Part shown: positions 7,629 to 16,598 of the stretch, one piece after another
How the letters are laid out: every line of letters starts with the position of its first letter
Numbering within the stretch: the first letter of the stretch is position 1
NCBI GenBank assembly: GCA_023435225.1
Contig: JAEYRX010000022.1
Span: 1 to 64,000 of the forward strand
Length of the DNA: 64,000 nt
Reading direction: 5' to 3'
From: Bacillota bacterium
GTDB taxonomy: Bacteria > Bacillota > UBA4882 > UBA8346
Position numbers and translations under genes: made by a program
Notes under the pieces: model-generated
The model's database searches: none
Told to the model about the DNA's origin: nothing
The model's input: the letters and a program-made list of their open reading frames with translations, nothing else

Positions 7629-9813
7629 CTTTCTTCTTCTCCATCTCTTTTAATACAGTCTCCGGATATTCAATTCGGTTATGGAACATACCACCCAGTA
7701 CTTTTAGAAAACTATTTTTTACATTATTTAAATCTTTTAAAGTAAGATTACACTCATCAAATTGCCCGTCATCCAAACGTTCCCTGATTATTTTTTGGAT
7801 TAAGGACTCTACTTTGGATGGAGTAGGTTTAGGTAGAGCTCTGACCGCAGCTTCAACAGAGTCGGCCAACATTACCAGAGCCGCTTCCTTAGTTTGAGGT
7901 TTTGGTCCCTCATAACGGAAATCTTCTTCTAATAGAGCTTCTTTTTCGTTTTGAATGTTTTCGGAAGCTCTTCTATAGAAATAGCGCACTAAGTCGGTAC
8001 CATGGTGTTGCTCGATTATCTCTACTAATTTCTCCGGTAAGCCGTGCTCTCTGGCTATCTCCGCTCCTTCTTTAACATGATAAGTTATGATTAACGTACT
8101 CAATGATGGGTTCAGTTTTTCATGGGGATTCTCCAGTGTAAACTGATTTTCCACAAAGAAATAAGGGCGTTTGATTTTTCCAATGTCATGATAATAAGAT
8201 CCTACTCTAACCCAGAGACTATCGGCTCCTATTCCGTCAGCCGCAGCTTCGGCCAGATTACCAACCATAATGCTGTGATGATAAGTTCCCGGCGCTTCAA
8301 TCTGGAGCCGCCGCAATAAAGGGTGGCTGGGATTGGACAATTCCAGTAATCTAATCGGCGATGTTAACTTAAATAAATGCTCAATAAACGGTAATGACCC
8401 TATGGCCAATACTGCAGAAAGAAAACCGTTAGTAATGGCCAGGACCACTGATAAATAATTAAAAGTAGTCCGGAATAACAAGTTAATCAAGATTGCAGTA
8501 ATTGCGTTAGCTACCATTAAAATAGAGCCGCTTCTGACCAAATCCCGTTGCCGGTTAAATCTTACTAACGTTAAAACGGCTACAACTCCGCTAACGAAAT
8601 AAAACATTGTCAGAGCCAGACTATAATCAACGATTATTCCTCCCAACAAAGCCAGTATAACCGTAATCGCCAAGGCTAATTGGGAGCTAATTAGAACAGT
8701 GATTAACATTGAAGCAAAACTTACGGGAGCTAAATATGAAAGAGCGGAAATATCCGTCAATGACAAAACCTTAATCAACCCTACTACTAATAATAATAAC
8801 AATAGTAATAGATATAATAGACGTTCCTGTTTCAGCAAATCCGGATGAAATTGCAGAACATAAATCCATCCCAGACCGATTAATAGTAGTACAAAGAAAG
8901 AAAGACTGAAGAATACCTGAAGCCGGTTAGACTTATTAATTATTAAATGTAAATCCTGGAGCATATTCAGATCATTCTCTGTTATCACTTGGTTTTTAAC
9001 AATTAACGGCTCTCCCTGGTGATGAACGACCTCCGGTACTTCAGAACGAACCCGGTTCTCAATCTTTCTTATTTTAGCGGCATCCAAAATTAAATTTGGT
9101 CTCACCGCTGCTTCAACGATATTTACTACTAAACTGGAGATTTCAGGCGAAACACCATTTTCATCCACCAACAGAGGTATTGATTGTCTAATATTGTCCA
9201 GCTCTTTAATCTCAATTTTACGGTCGGACTCTAAATAGGCTAAAATCTGATGTGATTTTACTTTTACCTCTTGATATTTTTTTTCCGGTAGTAATATCAG
9301 TCTCCTCAATAAGTTAAAAGAAGGTATCTGGTAAAAAAAAGTTTGATATTTGGCTAATTGAATGGTATCCTTAGTAACCGCCTTGTTTGATATGGGCCCG
9401 GCGTATTTTTTTCTTTCCAGATCAATTGACTCGAAGAAACGGTTTAATTTGAAAGTGGCAGTCTTACTGACCGATTCGTCAATAATATAATTATCCAAAT
9501 CCTGGACCGCAATTTCCAAAGCCCTATCGACTGCTTCTTTTTGGGCTTGTTTGGTTGCTTCTCTATCTAGTACATCCTTAGGTGCGATTAGGTCAACTTT
9601 ACTCGCTTGTCCGACTTTAAAATCATAATCATCCGGAGATAATTTAATCTGTAGTAAAGTAATTAATAGGGCAAAACAGAGCACGATTAAAAAGCCCTCC
9701 CGAAAAGACGGGAGACGAAAAACTCCGGCAGCCTTAACTAGAATATCAACTGGAGTAATATTAGGACTTTTAACTTTTTTGGAGTTGATACTCTGATTTT
9801 CATTGAGCTCCAC
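7609..9813 (-). CDS. pgpH: 7TM-HD family cyclic-di-AMP phosphodiesterase (YqfF/PgpH type)
   Basis: The protein has an N-terminal membrane helix, a large extracellular 7TMR-HDED domain, about seven membrane helices, and a cytoplasmic HD domain. The HD site is visible as HHSIMVGNLAEAA followed by SYYHDIGKI. PgpH proteins hydrolyse c-di-AMP. The GTG at 9813 is chosen because AAGGAG lies eight bases before it. The open frame continues to 9855, but that part lies inside a small mobile element and has no ribosome site. The gene sits between phoH and ybeY, as in most Bacillota. Confidence 0.93.
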   Translation of the reverse strand: MELNENQSINSKKVKSPNITPVDILVKAAGVFRLPSFREGFLIVLCFALLITLLQIKLSPDDYDFKVGQASKVDLIAPKDVLDREATKQAQKEAVDRALEIAVQDLDNYIIDESVSKTATFKLNRFFESIDLERKKYAGPISNKAVTKDTIQLAKYQTFFYQIPSFNLLRRLILLPEKKYQEVKVKSHQILAYLESDRKIEIKELDNIRQSIPLLVDENGVSPEISSLVVNIVEAAVRPNLILDAAKIRKIENRVRSEVPEVVHHQGEPLIVKNQVITENDLNMLQDLHLIINKSNRLQVFFSLSFFVLLLIGLGWIYVLQFHPDLLKQERLLYLLLLLLLLVVGLIKVLSLTDISALSYLAPVSFASMLITVLISSQLALAITVILALLGGIIVDYSLALTMFYFVSGVVAVLTLVRFNRQRDLVRSGSILMVANAITAILINLLFRTTFNYLSVVLAITNGFLSAVLAIGSLPFIEHLFKLTSPIRLLELSNPSHPLLRRLQIEAPGTYHHSIMVGNLAEAAADGIGADSLWVRVGSYYHDIGKIKRPYFFVENQFTLENPHEKLNPSLSTLIITYHVKEGAEIAREHGLPEKLVEIIEQHHGTDLVRYFYRRASENIQNEKEALLEEDFRYEGPKPQTKEAALVMLADSVEAAVRALPKPTPSKVESLIQKIIRERLDDGQFDECNLTLKDLNNVKNSFLKVLGGMFHNRIEYPETVLKEMEKKKDGDSSK

Positions 9814-9841
9814 GGTTTCAGCTCCTTTAACAAGTAGGATA

Positions 9842-9990
9842 TACAACTTTCGCACTTTAATTTTAATGCAGTAAAATCAATAATTTAAGGTATCAACTTT
9901 TGAAAAAATCGTTAAAGCTTTCGATGTTTTCAAAAGTTAATTTTAGTTGATATGACTTTACTGCAAGACGTTTTTGTAGTGCGAAAGTTG
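9842..9990. mobile_element. 149-bp nested-palindrome MITE-like element with 9-bp flanking repeat
   Basis: The ends CAACTTTCGCACT (9844-9856) and its exact complement (9978-9990) enclose further inverted pairs: TGCAGTAAA/TTTACTGCA, TATCAAC/GTTGATA and a central TTTTGAAAA-type hairpin. The 9-bp word AGTAGGATA flanks it at 9833-9841 and 9991-9999, as expected for a target duplication. It carries no gene. It lies in the leader of yqfF, 29 bases upstream of the preferred start codon. Confidence 0.82.
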
Positions 9991-10021
9991 AGTAGGATAG
10001 TTAAAGAATATTATTTAAGGA

Positions 10022-10987
10022 TTACGTTTTTTCTGTTATCTGTTGATATTTCTCATAAGCCCGAATAATCCGTTGCACTAATTCATGCCGGACAACATCT
10101 CTATCAGTTAAATTTACAACAGCAATACCGGGAATACCGGCAAAAATACCGGAGACTTCAGCCAACCCGGAAATAGTGCCTTTAGGTAAGTCTACCTGGG
10201 TTATATCCCCGGTAACCACCGCCTTGGAACCAAAACCCAACCTGGTAAGGAACATTTTCATCTGTTCATGAGTGGTATTTTGAGCCTCATCCAGAATAAT
10301 AAAAGAATCATCCAAAGTCCGACCCCGCATATAGGCTAAAGGCGCAATTTCAATTACCCTGCGTTCCAGATATTTTTGGAATAGATCGACTCCCATAACA
10401 TCGTATAATGCATCATAAAGCGGTCTTAAATAAGGATCGACTTTCTCCTGCAAGTCTCCAGGTAAAAACCCTAACTTTTCACCGGCTTCAACCGCCGGAC
10501 GGGTTAATACCAAACGATTAACTGTTTTTGCCTGCAATGCCGCTACTGCCAAGGCAACAGCTAGATAGGTCTTACCAGTCCCCGCCGGACCAATCCCAAA
10601 AGTTACTCCGTTATTATTAATTGAATCAACATACAGTTTCTGTCCGAGGGTCCGGGGAAAAATTTTTTTGCCTCTGGCGGTAACCGCCACAATCTCTTCA
10701 GTCAGTGATGAAATTTTATTAAGTTGTTCTTCTTTTGCCAAACTGATTAGATAATTAATTTCGTTAGCCGATGGAAAATGCCCTTTTTTTAGTTGATCAG
10801 CCAAAATTTCAATTATACCGTTAGCTTGTTCGACTTGTTTCGCTCCACCGCTAACAATCAATTCATTACCACGGGAAAAAATGTTCAAGGCCAGTCCGTT
10901 TTCAATTAACCGCAGATTTTCTTCCAATTTACCGGCCAATTGGGGAACAAGCCTCGGTTCAACCTCTATTCGTATTTCGTTATTCAA
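10022..10987 (-). CDS. phoH: PhoH-like ATPase
   Basis: This is a P-loop protein of the PhoH/YbeZ family, thought to act with YbeY in RNA metabolism. The Walker A motif GPAGTGKT is at residues 133-140 and the Walker B region LDEAQN at 232-237. An N-terminal KH-like segment precedes them. The start codon is TTG; a weak AGGGG lies 12 bases ahead, so the exact start is less certain than the gene. Its length (321) matches the family. The MITE separates it from the downstream yqfF gene. Confidence 0.95.
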   Translation of the reverse strand: MNNEIRIEVEPRLVPQLAGKLEENLRLIENGLALNIFSRGNELIVSGGAKQVEQANGIIEILADQLKKGHFPSANEINYLISLAKEEQLNKISSLTEEIVAVTARGKKIFPRTLGQKLYVDSINNNGVTFGIGPAGTGKTYLAVALAVAALQAKTVNRLVLTRPAVEAGEKLGFLPGDLQEKVDPYLRPLYDALYDVMGVDLFQKYLERRVIEIAPLAYMRGRTLDDSFIILDEAQNTTHEQMKMFLTRLGFGSKAVVTGDITQVDLPKGTISGLAEVSGIFAGIPGIAVVNLTDRDVVRHELVQRIIRAYEKYQQITEKT

Positions 10988-11010
10988 AAATCAATGATGC
11001 CCCTTTCAAA

Positions 11011-11082
11011 TTTCTAAGTCGCGAGTCTAAAGTCAAGTCTCCGGATTTAAGGTTTTTTGTCGACTTTCGACTTTAGACTTAT
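11011..11082. repeat. AGTC-rich inverted repeat
   Basis: AGTCTAAAGTC on the left is answered by GACTTTAGACT on the right, around a centre with a TTTTTT run, so the spacer can form a hairpin. It resembles the spacer block at 7025-7150. It may weaken transcription between yqfD and phoH. Confidence 0.45.
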
Positions 11083-11087
11083 GTTCA

Positions 11088-12269
11088 TTATTTAATCATG
11101 CCTATATCTTCAACCGTTTCTATGGTTAGGCGCAATTTTAAATAATTACCTTCTTCATGCCAGGTTTTAACTTGGGATGAGTTCTCAAATCTCTTTAATT
11201 TTATTAATTTTTTATTTATTTCTTTTAGAGCGGCCCCTTCCATTTCTGAACGTGATCTAACTACTTTTCGCCAGATTACTGCCTGCCAAGTATCCTTTAT
11301 AAGTTCTACAATATCCGACGGATTCCTGCCTTGAAAGATCGGTCGCCGCCATCTATTCCATAACCCGACTTTAGGTGGTTTTTTACCAAAACCACCAATT
11401 TTCCATAGTTTTTGCCCCCAACGTAATTTATACTCAGTATAACGCGAATTTTTAACCGATAGTTGCCAGATAATCTTAGGTTCGGTTACCTCCAAATCAT
11501 ACCAAACCCTGGCTTCCACAATACCGCTAGCCGGCACTTCCCTTTTTATCAAATCTCCTGCTTCCAGGTCCGGTAACCATTCGATTCCGCTAATTAATAA
11601 GTCTCCCCGGGCTACGGTATCGCCCTCATTAACCAACGGCATTCCCCGGAAGACGACCATTTTGGAAATAACTCCATCTTTAGCTGCAATTATATCACAA
11701 TATTTTTTAGCTCCCGGCGGAATTTTCCGTTTTACTACTTTTACCTCCGCCACTACTCCCCTGACGGTTATCCCTAACCATACCGCCTTAGTGGTATCAA
11801 TCATTACTTCCCGCTCGATTAGATTCTTTCGAACTAGTAAATCTTTCCGCAATATACCCGGCTTTAATCCTAATTTAGCTAAATCCTGCAATAGTTTTTG
11901 CCGGTCCTTTCCGTCAAATCCGTCAATCTTAATAAAGAAAACAAATGAACTTAAATACAACAGCAACATAATAAAAGCGCCGGCGCCTATAAAAAACATT
12001 TTCCTCCGAATTATACGACGTTTAATAAAAGGCAACCCATTTTTTCGGTGAATTTTTATCGTCGAATTAGTACGTCTGATAAATTGCCGTATTCTTAAGA
12101 AACCATGAGCCCTTATTTTAGCTTGTATCACTTCTGCGCCCAATCTTTTAACATCCCAAAGGCGTAAACCGGAACTGGTAAGGAGATTTAATAACTTCTC
12201 CAAATGTGGGCCGCGGATTAAAACCTCTACATAGCCGGTGAAAAAGGAGATGAACTTTTCAAATCCCAA
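11088..12269 (-). CDS. yqfD: sporulation protein YqfD
   Basis: YqfD is a mother-cell sporulation membrane protein found in nearly all endospore formers. The product has a cytoplasmic N-terminal part, one strong membrane helix (about residues 92-113, FFIGAGAFIMLLLYLSSFVF) and a long external domain. Length 393 is typical. The start is TTG with GGAGG eight bases upstream, only a few bases after the end of yqfC. The yqfC-yqfD-phoH order is diagnostic. It is good evidence that the host forms spores. Confidence 0.93.
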   Translation of the reverse strand: MGFEKFISFFTGYVEVLIRGPHLEKLLNLLTSSGLRLWDVKRLGAEVIQAKIRAHGFLRIRQFIRRTNSTIKIHRKNGLPFIKRRIIRRKMFFIGAGAFIMLLLYLSSFVFFIKIDGFDGKDRQKLLQDLAKLGLKPGILRKDLLVRKNLIEREVMIDTTKAVWLGITVRGVVAEVKVVKRKIPPGAKKYCDIIAAKDGVISKMVVFRGMPLVNEGDTVARGDLLISGIEWLPDLEAGDLIKREVPASGIVEARVWYDLEVTEPKIIWQLSVKNSRYTEYKLRWGQKLWKIGGFGKKPPKVGLWNRWRRPIFQGRNPSDIVELIKDTWQAVIWRKVVRSRSEMEGAALKEINKKLIKLKRFENSSQVKTWHEEGNYLKLRLTIETVEDIGMIK

Positions 12270-12274
12270 TATTA

Positions 12275-12562
12275 CTACCTCCAGTCTGCCAATTCCACTC
12301 CGTTTATTTTACCTTCCACAATAATTTCATCTTTAAAAGCGGATATTAGCGCTAAACCAGATCCGCTAATTTTAACCTCGCCATACCGAGTATTTATTCT
12401 GACTGTATTTTGGTCGTACTCTATGACTCCACGATGATTGGATATTATAAGACTCCTGTTGCCACTTAGATTTACAGTCGGCCAATCAATTACCGTATCC
12501 AATGGAATATCCAAAAACCGGGCCAGTTTATGGGCGATTGGGTTTTGTTTGAACTTTGACAA
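12275..12562 (-). CDS. yqfC: sporulation protein YqfC (YabP/YqfC family)
   Basis: A 95-residue all-beta protein of the YabP/YqfC family, with LSGNRSLIISNHRGVIEY and the closing EIIVEGKINGVEL typical of the group. It is encoded directly before yqfD. The start is TTG. Its ribosome-binding sequence (GGAGGG) is formed by the 3' arm of the terminator that ends the preceding operon. This is unusual and may reduce its translation on read-through transcripts. Confidence 0.92.
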   Translation of the reverse strand: MSKFKQNPIAHKLARFLDIPLDTVIDWPTVNLSGNRSLIISNHRGVIEYDQNTVRINTRYGEVKISGSGLALISAFKDEIIVEGKINGVELADWR

Positions 12563-12600
12563 AAAAATCCCTCCCCTATTTTTTATGCCGGGGAGGGAGA
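12561..12600 (-). terminator. strong intrinsic terminator of the Lol-like operon
   Basis: On the minus strand TCCCTCCCC and GGGGAGGGA form a 9-bp stem around a 12-nt loop, followed by seven T. It lies after the beta-barrel gene and immediately before yqfC. Confidence 0.9.
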
Positions 12601-12661
12601 TTTAGAAGTAAGTTTTTAAATCAAACTTCACCAGCTTAAGTATACCGGCGCAAGTCCTCAA

Positions 12662-13690
12662 TCAAAACTTAGACTTCACTCCAAAATAGATGGAGTAATC
12701 AAACGAATTTTGTTGAAAGTAACTATTTTGAGGCCCTGTATTCATTGAAACTTTTAATTCCGGAACAAAATTATTATTTTTGATATAACTAATATTTAAT
12801 TGGCGAATTTCTCCATTATCGCTCAAATCGTAAATCTCCCGCAACTCCCACTGCCACTTGCCAAACATGTCGGCGGAGTTGCTAAATGAAAAAACTAATT
12901 GATCATCGGTTTCATGATAATATTCCATCATGTAAAAAAATTTTCCGCTATACTGACACCCAATCAAATATTGAGTATTGGAGTCGGGTTTTTTGTAATT
13001 AAATCCCCCATGGATTTCAAAACCGTTTAACAAATCCCGGGAAAAATCAAACCCATAATTCCAAATATCTTGTCCGGATTGGTATGATACTACCGTAGTA
13101 ATATCACTGGTTTCAAATATCCATCCCGCTCTAATCCAGCCGGTGTAATACTCATCGGAACCATCTACCGGTAAGATTTCGGAGTCATAGTCATTACTGT
13201 AATAGGAATCTTTACTGGAAACCGCCCCGATTGATAGATTATTATTAATGTTGATCAACGAACCTTGTAGTCCCCAATAATATGTATCTTTATCCAAAGG
13301 GCAAGTTGGAATATAACTTAATCCCCGGCCCCAAATCCATTTCGTCTTGCCGGCTTCGTACAATATTTTACCGGTATTGCCACTCCAGGCAAGCTCTTTT
13401 AGCTTAACTTCAAAATCATCTTCAGGACCCTTGCCCTCTACACCTAAATTCAGTTGCCCGTTTAATAATCCGGTTGAATAATTTATCCCCAGCTTAACCA
13501 AGTCATTTTCGGATTCTAATTGGTCTTGGACCATTCCCGGTAAATCTTCGCGAACATGAAAGTAACTATACCCAATATCAAAACTCCAGGAAGTATCATC
13601 ACCGGAAGCTAAGACCGGTATGGCTGCTATTATAAGTAGATATCCCCAGATGAATGTGATTATCAATAATTTCCTTGTTTGATAAGGCAT
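12662..13690 (-). CDS. putative outer-membrane beta-barrel protein
   Basis: The 342-residue product starts with a signal-like segment (about residues 6-28, ending VLASGD). The rest is made of alternating aromatic and polar strands separated by short turns. It ends SIYFGVKSKF, with the terminal Phe that is common in barrel proteins recognised by BamA. No family could be named from the sequence. It is the last gene of an operon with a LolA-like carrier and an ABC exporter, and a strong terminator follows. This suggests an envelope role, possibly as the destination of the exported material. It also supports an outer membrane. Confidence 0.65.
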   Translation of the reverse strand: MPYQTRKLLIITFIWGYLLIIAAIPVLASGDDTSWSFDIGYSYFHVREDLPGMVQDQLESENDLVKLGINYSTGLLNGQLNLGVEGKGPEDDFEVKLKELAWSGNTGKILYEAGKTKWIWGRGLSYIPTCPLDKDTYYWGLQGSLININNNLSIGAVSSKDSYYSNDYDSEILPVDGSDEYYTGWIRAGWIFETSDITTVVSYQSGQDIWNYGFDFSRDLLNGFEIHGGFNYKKPDSNTQYLIGCQYSGKFFYMMEYYHETDDQLVFSFSNSADMFGKWQWELREIYDLSDNGEIRQLNISYIKNNNFVPELKVSMNTGPQNSYFQQNSFDYSIYFGVKSKF

Positions 13691-13724
13691 TTTTATAACC
13701 CGCTTTCCAATATCAATAAAACTA

Positions 13725-14489
13725 TTACAACCGGATTTTCCCCATCGTTAAAGGGTCAAATGCTTCCGGCGGAAAACTCCGGCTTTTGATAGCGGTAAAC
13801 TCCATGACGGTACGATTGTCTTTTTTTTGCAAGAGATTTTTAATCTCAATTGTTCCCATTTCATGGCCGTCAACCATAGTGTAATTGCTGTAATTTAAAC
13901 TCTTTAAAGGTTGCCCGTTAACGGCTTTCAATATTATTTTAGCAATTCTTAGGTCAGCCTTATTAATACAAAAAGAAGCCAGTTGATAAGCGGTTTTCTC
14001 ATCTTTGGCCTTCAGCTCCATAAAATACTGATCATTGTTTTCTTCAGCTTTAACTATCTTATATTCATCCAAATAATTGATACCGGCTGTTTCTGCAATA
14101 CCGGCATCTCCAAATAGCCTTTGTTGAGCCGATATCCGGATCGGACGTTGCAGACCTTTTTGATACATCCAGGTATTATAACCGTTAACCAGATAACAAT
14201 TGTCTTTTAATCTTTCAGGTTCTATAAAAGTAACCAGTTGTTTACCACTACTGTAGAAATAAACTTTGATACCGGCCGGACTACTTTCTTTTCCCTTATA
14301 AGAGATTACTTTTAAATCCATTTCATAAGAGCCTTTGCTATTTATCCCCTGGCGATTATAAATATCAACCAAAATATCTCTGGCATTCATCGCTGCTGAA
14401 GAAACGCCGGATATCCACCCACTTAAAAATAGAGCTATAAAAAGCATAATGAGTTGATTTATTTTTTTATAACGCTGATTTGCAGTCAT
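13725..14489 (-). CDS. LolA-like outer-membrane lipoprotein-sorting protein
   Basis: The protein has a signal segment (LIMLFIALFLSGWISGVSSA) and then a LolA/LppX-like open-barrel domain. The pattern YNTWMYQKGLQRPIRIS with SFPPEAFDPL near the end is typical of the outer-membrane lipoprotein-sorting family (LolA_like, PF17131, by memory). Such proteins carry lipids or lipoproteins across the periplasm. The ATG at 14489 is preferred because GGAGG lies eight bases upstream; an in-frame GTG at 14495 is possible. It follows the FtsX permease with a 44-base gap. The function is inferred from family and context. Confidence 0.78.
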   Translation of the reverse strand: MTANQRYKKINQLIMLFIALFLSGWISGVSSAAMNARDILVDIYNRQGINSKGSYEMDLKVISYKGKESSPAGIKVYFYSSGKQLVTFIEPERLKDNCYLVNGYNTWMYQKGLQRPIRISAQQRLFGDAGIAETAGINYLDEYKIVKAEENNDQYFMELKAKDEKTAYQLASFCINKADLRIAKIILKAVNGQPLKSLNYSNYTMVDGHEMGTIEIKNLLQKKDNRTVMEFTAIKSRSFPPEAFDPLTMGKIRL

Positions 14490-14533
14490 TATCACTACCT
14501 CCGCAATTTCATTATCCTTGTTTTATCCACTAA

Positions 14534-15733
14534 TTATTTATGCCGCAATATTTCAACAACATTTAATCTGGATGCTTTCAATGCCGGATAAAAAGCCGAA
14601 ACTAAGGTGGCTAATACCACTACGGCGAAGGGAAAGAATCCATTTGTAACATTGGAATCGATGAATAAAGGTACCGGCTGACTCATTGATGGCGGAATAT
14701 AGCTAATCTGAAGGTGATTAACCAAAATAGCCGTTCCTAATCCGGCCAATATCCCGATCAATCCGCCTATTAATCCCAGAATAACTCCCTCCTGGGTCAA
14801 CATGGAAAAGATTTGATAAGATTTGGTACCGATTGCTCTGGCGGTGCCGATCTCATTCATTCTTTCAAAGAAAGCCATTGACATAATCTCCAAAATACTA
14901 ACCAGTACCAGGACGAAGACGACAATCGACATAAAATAAAAGACCCTCTCATATAAATCATGCACCTGTTGATAAAACTCGGCTAAATCGACCCAGGTCC
15001 GGACTTCAACATCCAGATCGTTTTTCCGGAACTGTTCCTGTAACCATTGAGCGATAGGATCGGTATCCTCAATATCATTTAGTTTAACGGTAAATTTATC
15101 GACACCGTCCGTATTTAATAAACTTTGGGTATAACTGACCGGCAAAATTATATAAACATTATCGGCCTCGGAATTGCCGACGGAAAAAGAACCCACTACT
15201 TCCAAACTACCGGCATTATACGCCCCATCCAAAGTAGTGGCCATTAGAGAAACCCACTCGCCTTCCTTTACGCCAAGCCTTTGCATGACTCCTTTACCAA
15301 GTAGGATTTTATCGGTATCTCCCTCAAAAAGATTTATTCCACTGGTGATCATAATATTCTGGTTTTGACTGTTACCTGGGTCAATGCCGTTTCCGGCAGC
15401 GATAGTACTGATCTTTTCAGTACCGATAATACCGTTAATACCTAAAGAAGCGGTATAATTTTCAACTTCTTCCCTTTTGGCCAACAACTGTTTGACCTTT
15501 TCAATCTCATTAGTACTTAACAAATAGCGTTGATTGTCATTATCCCAGAAATGCCTTTTGGCAATCTGGATATTTCCATATTGGGAAATCGCCATAATTT
15601 TCAATCCGTCAAAAGTTCCTTTAATATAACCATTTACTGTGAATAAAACAGCAACTCCTATTATTACAATAAGCAAACTTAGAGCAGTACGGCGTTTATT
15701 ACGCAGTATATTCCGCCAGGCTATTTTCAGCAT
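14534..15733 (-). CDS. FtsX-type ABC transporter permease (LolC/E-like)
   Basis: The 399-residue protein has one N-terminal helix (about 17-37), a large extracytoplasmic MacB-type domain (about 40-270), and three helices in the C-terminal FtsX domain, the last ending ASRLNVVEILR. That is the plan of LolC/LolE and MacB permeases, which pull lipoproteins or other substrates out of the inner membrane rather than pumping through a channel. AGGAGGTGA precedes the start. The ATPase gene ends one base before it and the LolA-like gene follows. Confidence 0.88.
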   Translation of the reverse strand: MLKIAWRNILRNKRRTALSLLIVIIGVAVLFTVNGYIKGTFDGLKIMAISQYGNIQIAKRHFWDNDNQRYLLSTNEIEKVKQLLAKREEVENYTASLGINGIIGTEKISTIAAGNGIDPGNSQNQNIMITSGINLFEGDTDKILLGKGVMQRLGVKEGEWVSLMATTLDGAYNAGSLEVVGSFSVGNSEADNVYIILPVSYTQSLLNTDGVDKFTVKLNDIEDTDPIAQWLQEQFRKNDLDVEVRTWVDLAEFYQQVHDLYERVFYFMSIVVFVLVLVSILEIMSMAFFERMNEIGTARAIGTKSYQIFSMLTQEGVILGLIGGLIGILAGLGTAILVNHLQISYIPPSMSQPVPLFIDSNVTNGFFPFAVVVLATLVSAFYPALKASRLNVVEILRHK

Positions 15734-15734
15734 T

Positions 15735-16418
15735 TTAATTCACCTCCTTTAAAGTGATATGACCATCTTTAATTTGATATATTTTTTTGGCAAACTTGTT
15801 CAAGGAAAGATCGTGAGTAACAATTACAAAGGCAACTTGATATTTCAGGTTTAATTCCAACATTAATTCGATAATTTTTAAACCGGTTGCCGAATCCAGA
15901 TTAGCGGTGGGTTCATCCGATAGCACTACTACCGGCTTGATTACCAAGGCTCTGGCAATTGCTACTCTTTGTTTTTGACCTCCGGAGAGTTGAGCCGGGA
16001 ACCGATTGGCATATTGGGCCAGCCCGACTTGTTCCAAGATCTCGGCCACTCTTTTGCGGCGTTTGGGTGTGGAAAACTTTTGCAATAATAAGGGATACTC
16101 GACATTTTCTGCCACGGTTAAGACAGGAATAAGTTCAAACGATTGAAAGATTAGTCCGATTTTATCCCGACGGATTTCAGTTCTGGCATTGTCGCTAAAG
16201 TCGGTAACCGGCAGATCATCCAGAAACAACTCCCCTTTGGTTGGTTGATCGATCCCGGATAGTATATTAAGTAAAGTTGTTTTACCACTGCCGGAAGGGC
16301 CGTTGATAATGGTAAAATCCCCGGCGTTGATTTCAAAATCAACTTCTTGTAGCGCTAATACCTGTTCCGCCTCGGTATAATAGGATTTCTCCAAGGACAT
16401 CGCTTTAATTATAGCCAT
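15735..16418 (-). CDS. ABC transporter ATPase (LolD/MacB-like)
   Basis: This is a complete ABC ATPase of about 227 residues. It has Walker A GPSGSGKTTLL, signature LSGGQKQR, Walker B VVLSDEPTANLD and the switch His in VTHD. The start at 16418 has GGAAGTGGGAG directly before it and gives the usual MAIIKAMSLEKSY opening; the longer frame to 16559 has no support. Being the first gene of the operon with the FtsX permease and LolA-like carrier, it is expected to power extraction of lipoproteins or lipids. Confidence 0.9.
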   Translation of the reverse strand: MAIIKAMSLEKSYYTEAEQVLALQEVDFEINAGDFTIINGPSGSGKTTLLNILSGIDQPTKGELFLDDLPVTDFSDNARTEIRRDKIGLIFQSFELIPVLTVAENVEYPLLLQKFSTPKRRKRVAEILEQVGLAQYANRFPAQLSGGQKQRVAIARALVIKPVVVLSDEPTANLDSATGLKIIELMLELNLKYQVAFVIVTHDLSLNKFAKKIYQIKDGHITLKEVN

Positions 16419-16500
16419 TCTCCCACTTCCTTTATATTTGTTTTTAAAATTATATAAGCAATACCCAAGTAAATCATCTACTGTAAGGTTGATTTTTCCA

Positions 16501-16530
16501 TAAAAAAAGCAGGAGAATAATCTCCTACTT
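16501..16530 (-). terminator. terminator after the GH94 gene
   Basis: On the minus strand AGGAGA-ttat-TCTCCT plus flanking pairs forms a compact hairpin followed by a run of T. It lies between the end of the phosphorylase gene and the start of the ABC operon. Confidence 0.75.
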
Positions 16531-16598
16531 TTGAATGAATATAAAATTACATGTTGCATGTGTCAGATAAAAAATCTGCCCAAAGCGTTTTCTATCAC

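Noticed and set aside
9814..9855. Longer N-terminus for the HD-domain phosphodiesterase
   Set aside because: The extra codons come largely from the inserted palindromic element and have no ribosome site; GTG at 9813 has AAGGAG.
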